Source: an uncultured Flavobacterium sp. (lineage in GTDB: Bacteria > Bacteroidota > Bacteroidia > Flavobacteriales > Flavobacteriaceae). From it: 6,891 nt of DNA. Every line of letters begins with the position of its first letter. Position 1 is the stretch's first letter. The translations under genes and the position numbers were made by a program. The notes below the pieces were generated by a model, which worked only from the letters and a program-made list of their open reading frames with translations, was not told the origin of the DNA and made no database searches. Of the stretch, positions 6,415 to 6,891 are shown piece after piece. The stretch is taken from contig CAMLFV010000144.1 in assembly GCA_946479395.1 (NCBI GenBank), forward strand, positions 1 through 6,891, in the 5' to 3' direction.

Positions 6415-6891
6415 TTATCTCTTTAATTTTTCAATTGTCTTGTCTTTTTGAATTTCAGCTTCAGTATTAATTTTGTTAGTGGTTGCCGCTGCTTTTTCAT
6501 TTACATTTTTTTGAGCTTGTTCAACTCTGTTTTCAACTTTATTAACTGCTTTCTCTACTTTCTTTTCTGTATTTTTTACAGTTGTTTTAGCAGCAGCTCC
6601 AGCTTTGTTAGCAGCAGCAGTAGCTTCTTGCTTAACTTCTTCAGCTGTAGAAATTGCTTCGCCTTTTAAAGTTGCTAATGCAGCTTTAGCATCGTTTAAC
6701 TTTTTAGTTGCTGCTTGTTTTTCTTCTACAGTTACAGCATTTTTCAATTCTGCTTCAGCTTCTTTAATTTTTACATCTAAAGATTCTACTGTTTCAGCTA
6801 CTTCTTCTTTTACAACGTTTAAAGTATCTTCAACTTTTTCTGTGATTGAATCTAATTTGTTGTCTAAATTTTCTTGTGCAGCATCTTTTTT
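6415..6891 (-). CDS. Ala/Lys/Glu-rich helical (coiled-coil-like) protein, 5' end cut by window edge
   Basis: I do not recognise a specific family. The frame is open from the TAA at 6415-6417 to the last base, 158 codons, so the in-frame TTG at 6747 is internal and the true start lies to the right. The visible chain begins KKDAAQENLDNKLDSITEKV and is almost wholly Ala, Lys, Glu, Thr, Val and Asn. It has no Cys, Trp, Tyr, Phe or His, only two glycines and no proline. The charge pattern suggests long amphipathic helices. The first half (about 1-50) is acidic and heptad-like. The second half has degenerate repeats such as NTEKKVEKAVNKVENRVEQA and ends basic (KTIEKLKR). It recalls LEA-like, apolipoprotein-like and YtxH-type helical proteins, but composition alone can create that likeness. 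The visible N-terminus (KKDAA) would fit the residues after a lipoprotein cysteine, a common layout in flavobacteria; that is inference. It may be a cell-envelope or stress-related protein. Confidence 0.8.
   Translation of the reverse strand, partial: KKDAAQENLDNKLDSITEKVEDTLNVVKEEVAETVESLDVKIKEAEAELKNAVTVEEKQAATKKLNDAKAALATLKGEAISTAEEVKQEATAAANKAGAAAKTTVKNTEKKVEKAVNKVENRVEQAQKNVNEKAAATTNKINTEAEIQKDKTIEKLKR

Noticed and set aside
6448..6669. Open frame of 73 codons on the + strand, rich in Phe and Ser, resembling a membrane protein
   Set aside because: It is the antisense of Lys/Glu/Ala codons in the helical protein gene; AAA and GAA read backwards give Phe, so the hydrophobic look is an artefact.
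1..6891. Mobile element, CRISPR array, tRNA, rRNA, riboswitch or defence system
   Set aside because: No transposase or integrase motifs, no regularly spaced repeats, no cloverleaf-like segment and no defence domain were seen. The intergenic spaces (at most 190 bp) hold only promoter-like and terminator-like signals.

Overview
The window looks like ordinary chromosomal DNA from a member of the Bacteroidota, most likely a Flavobacterium/Myroides-like flavobacterium. The signs are low GC (about one third by eye), A-rich leaders without a recognisable Shine-Dalgarno, one good promoter box of the Bacteroidota type (TAnnTTTG), a lipoprotein whose cysteine is followed by GGDD, and genes that match flavobacterial families from memory. 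No database search was possible, so the genus is an inference.

Layout, left to right: (1) the 3' part of a SAM-dependent methyltransferase gene on the + strand. Its reading frame stays open to the first base, so the true start lies outside the window. (2) A large M16 zinc metallopeptidase (PqqL-like, secreted) on the - strand, convergent with (1) across a 36-bp perfect palindrome that can end transcription from both sides. (3) An aromatic amino acid hydroxylase (phenylalanine 4-monooxygenase family) on the - strand. A terminator separates it from (2), so they are probably separate transcription units. (4) A 190-bp divergent promoter region. (5) A small surface-type lipoprotein of unknown function on the + strand, with a Pro-Gly linker encoded by a hexanucleotide tandem repeat. 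(6) A second palindromic bidirectional terminator. (7) The 3' part of an Ala/Lys/Glu-rich helical protein gene on the - strand, which runs off the right edge.

The genes do not form an obvious pathway or operon; each seems to have its own promoter and terminator. I see no mobile element, CRISPR array, tRNA, rRNA, phage gene or defence system. The points most worth a second look are the unusual architecture of the hydroxylase (an insertion between the iron ligands and about 265 residues after the catalytic core), the atypical SAM motif of the methyltransferase, and the two unassigned proteins at the right end. I found no convincing evidence of a new multi-gene system. No stretch longer than 300 bases lacks a gene; the largest gap is the 190-bp divergent region.
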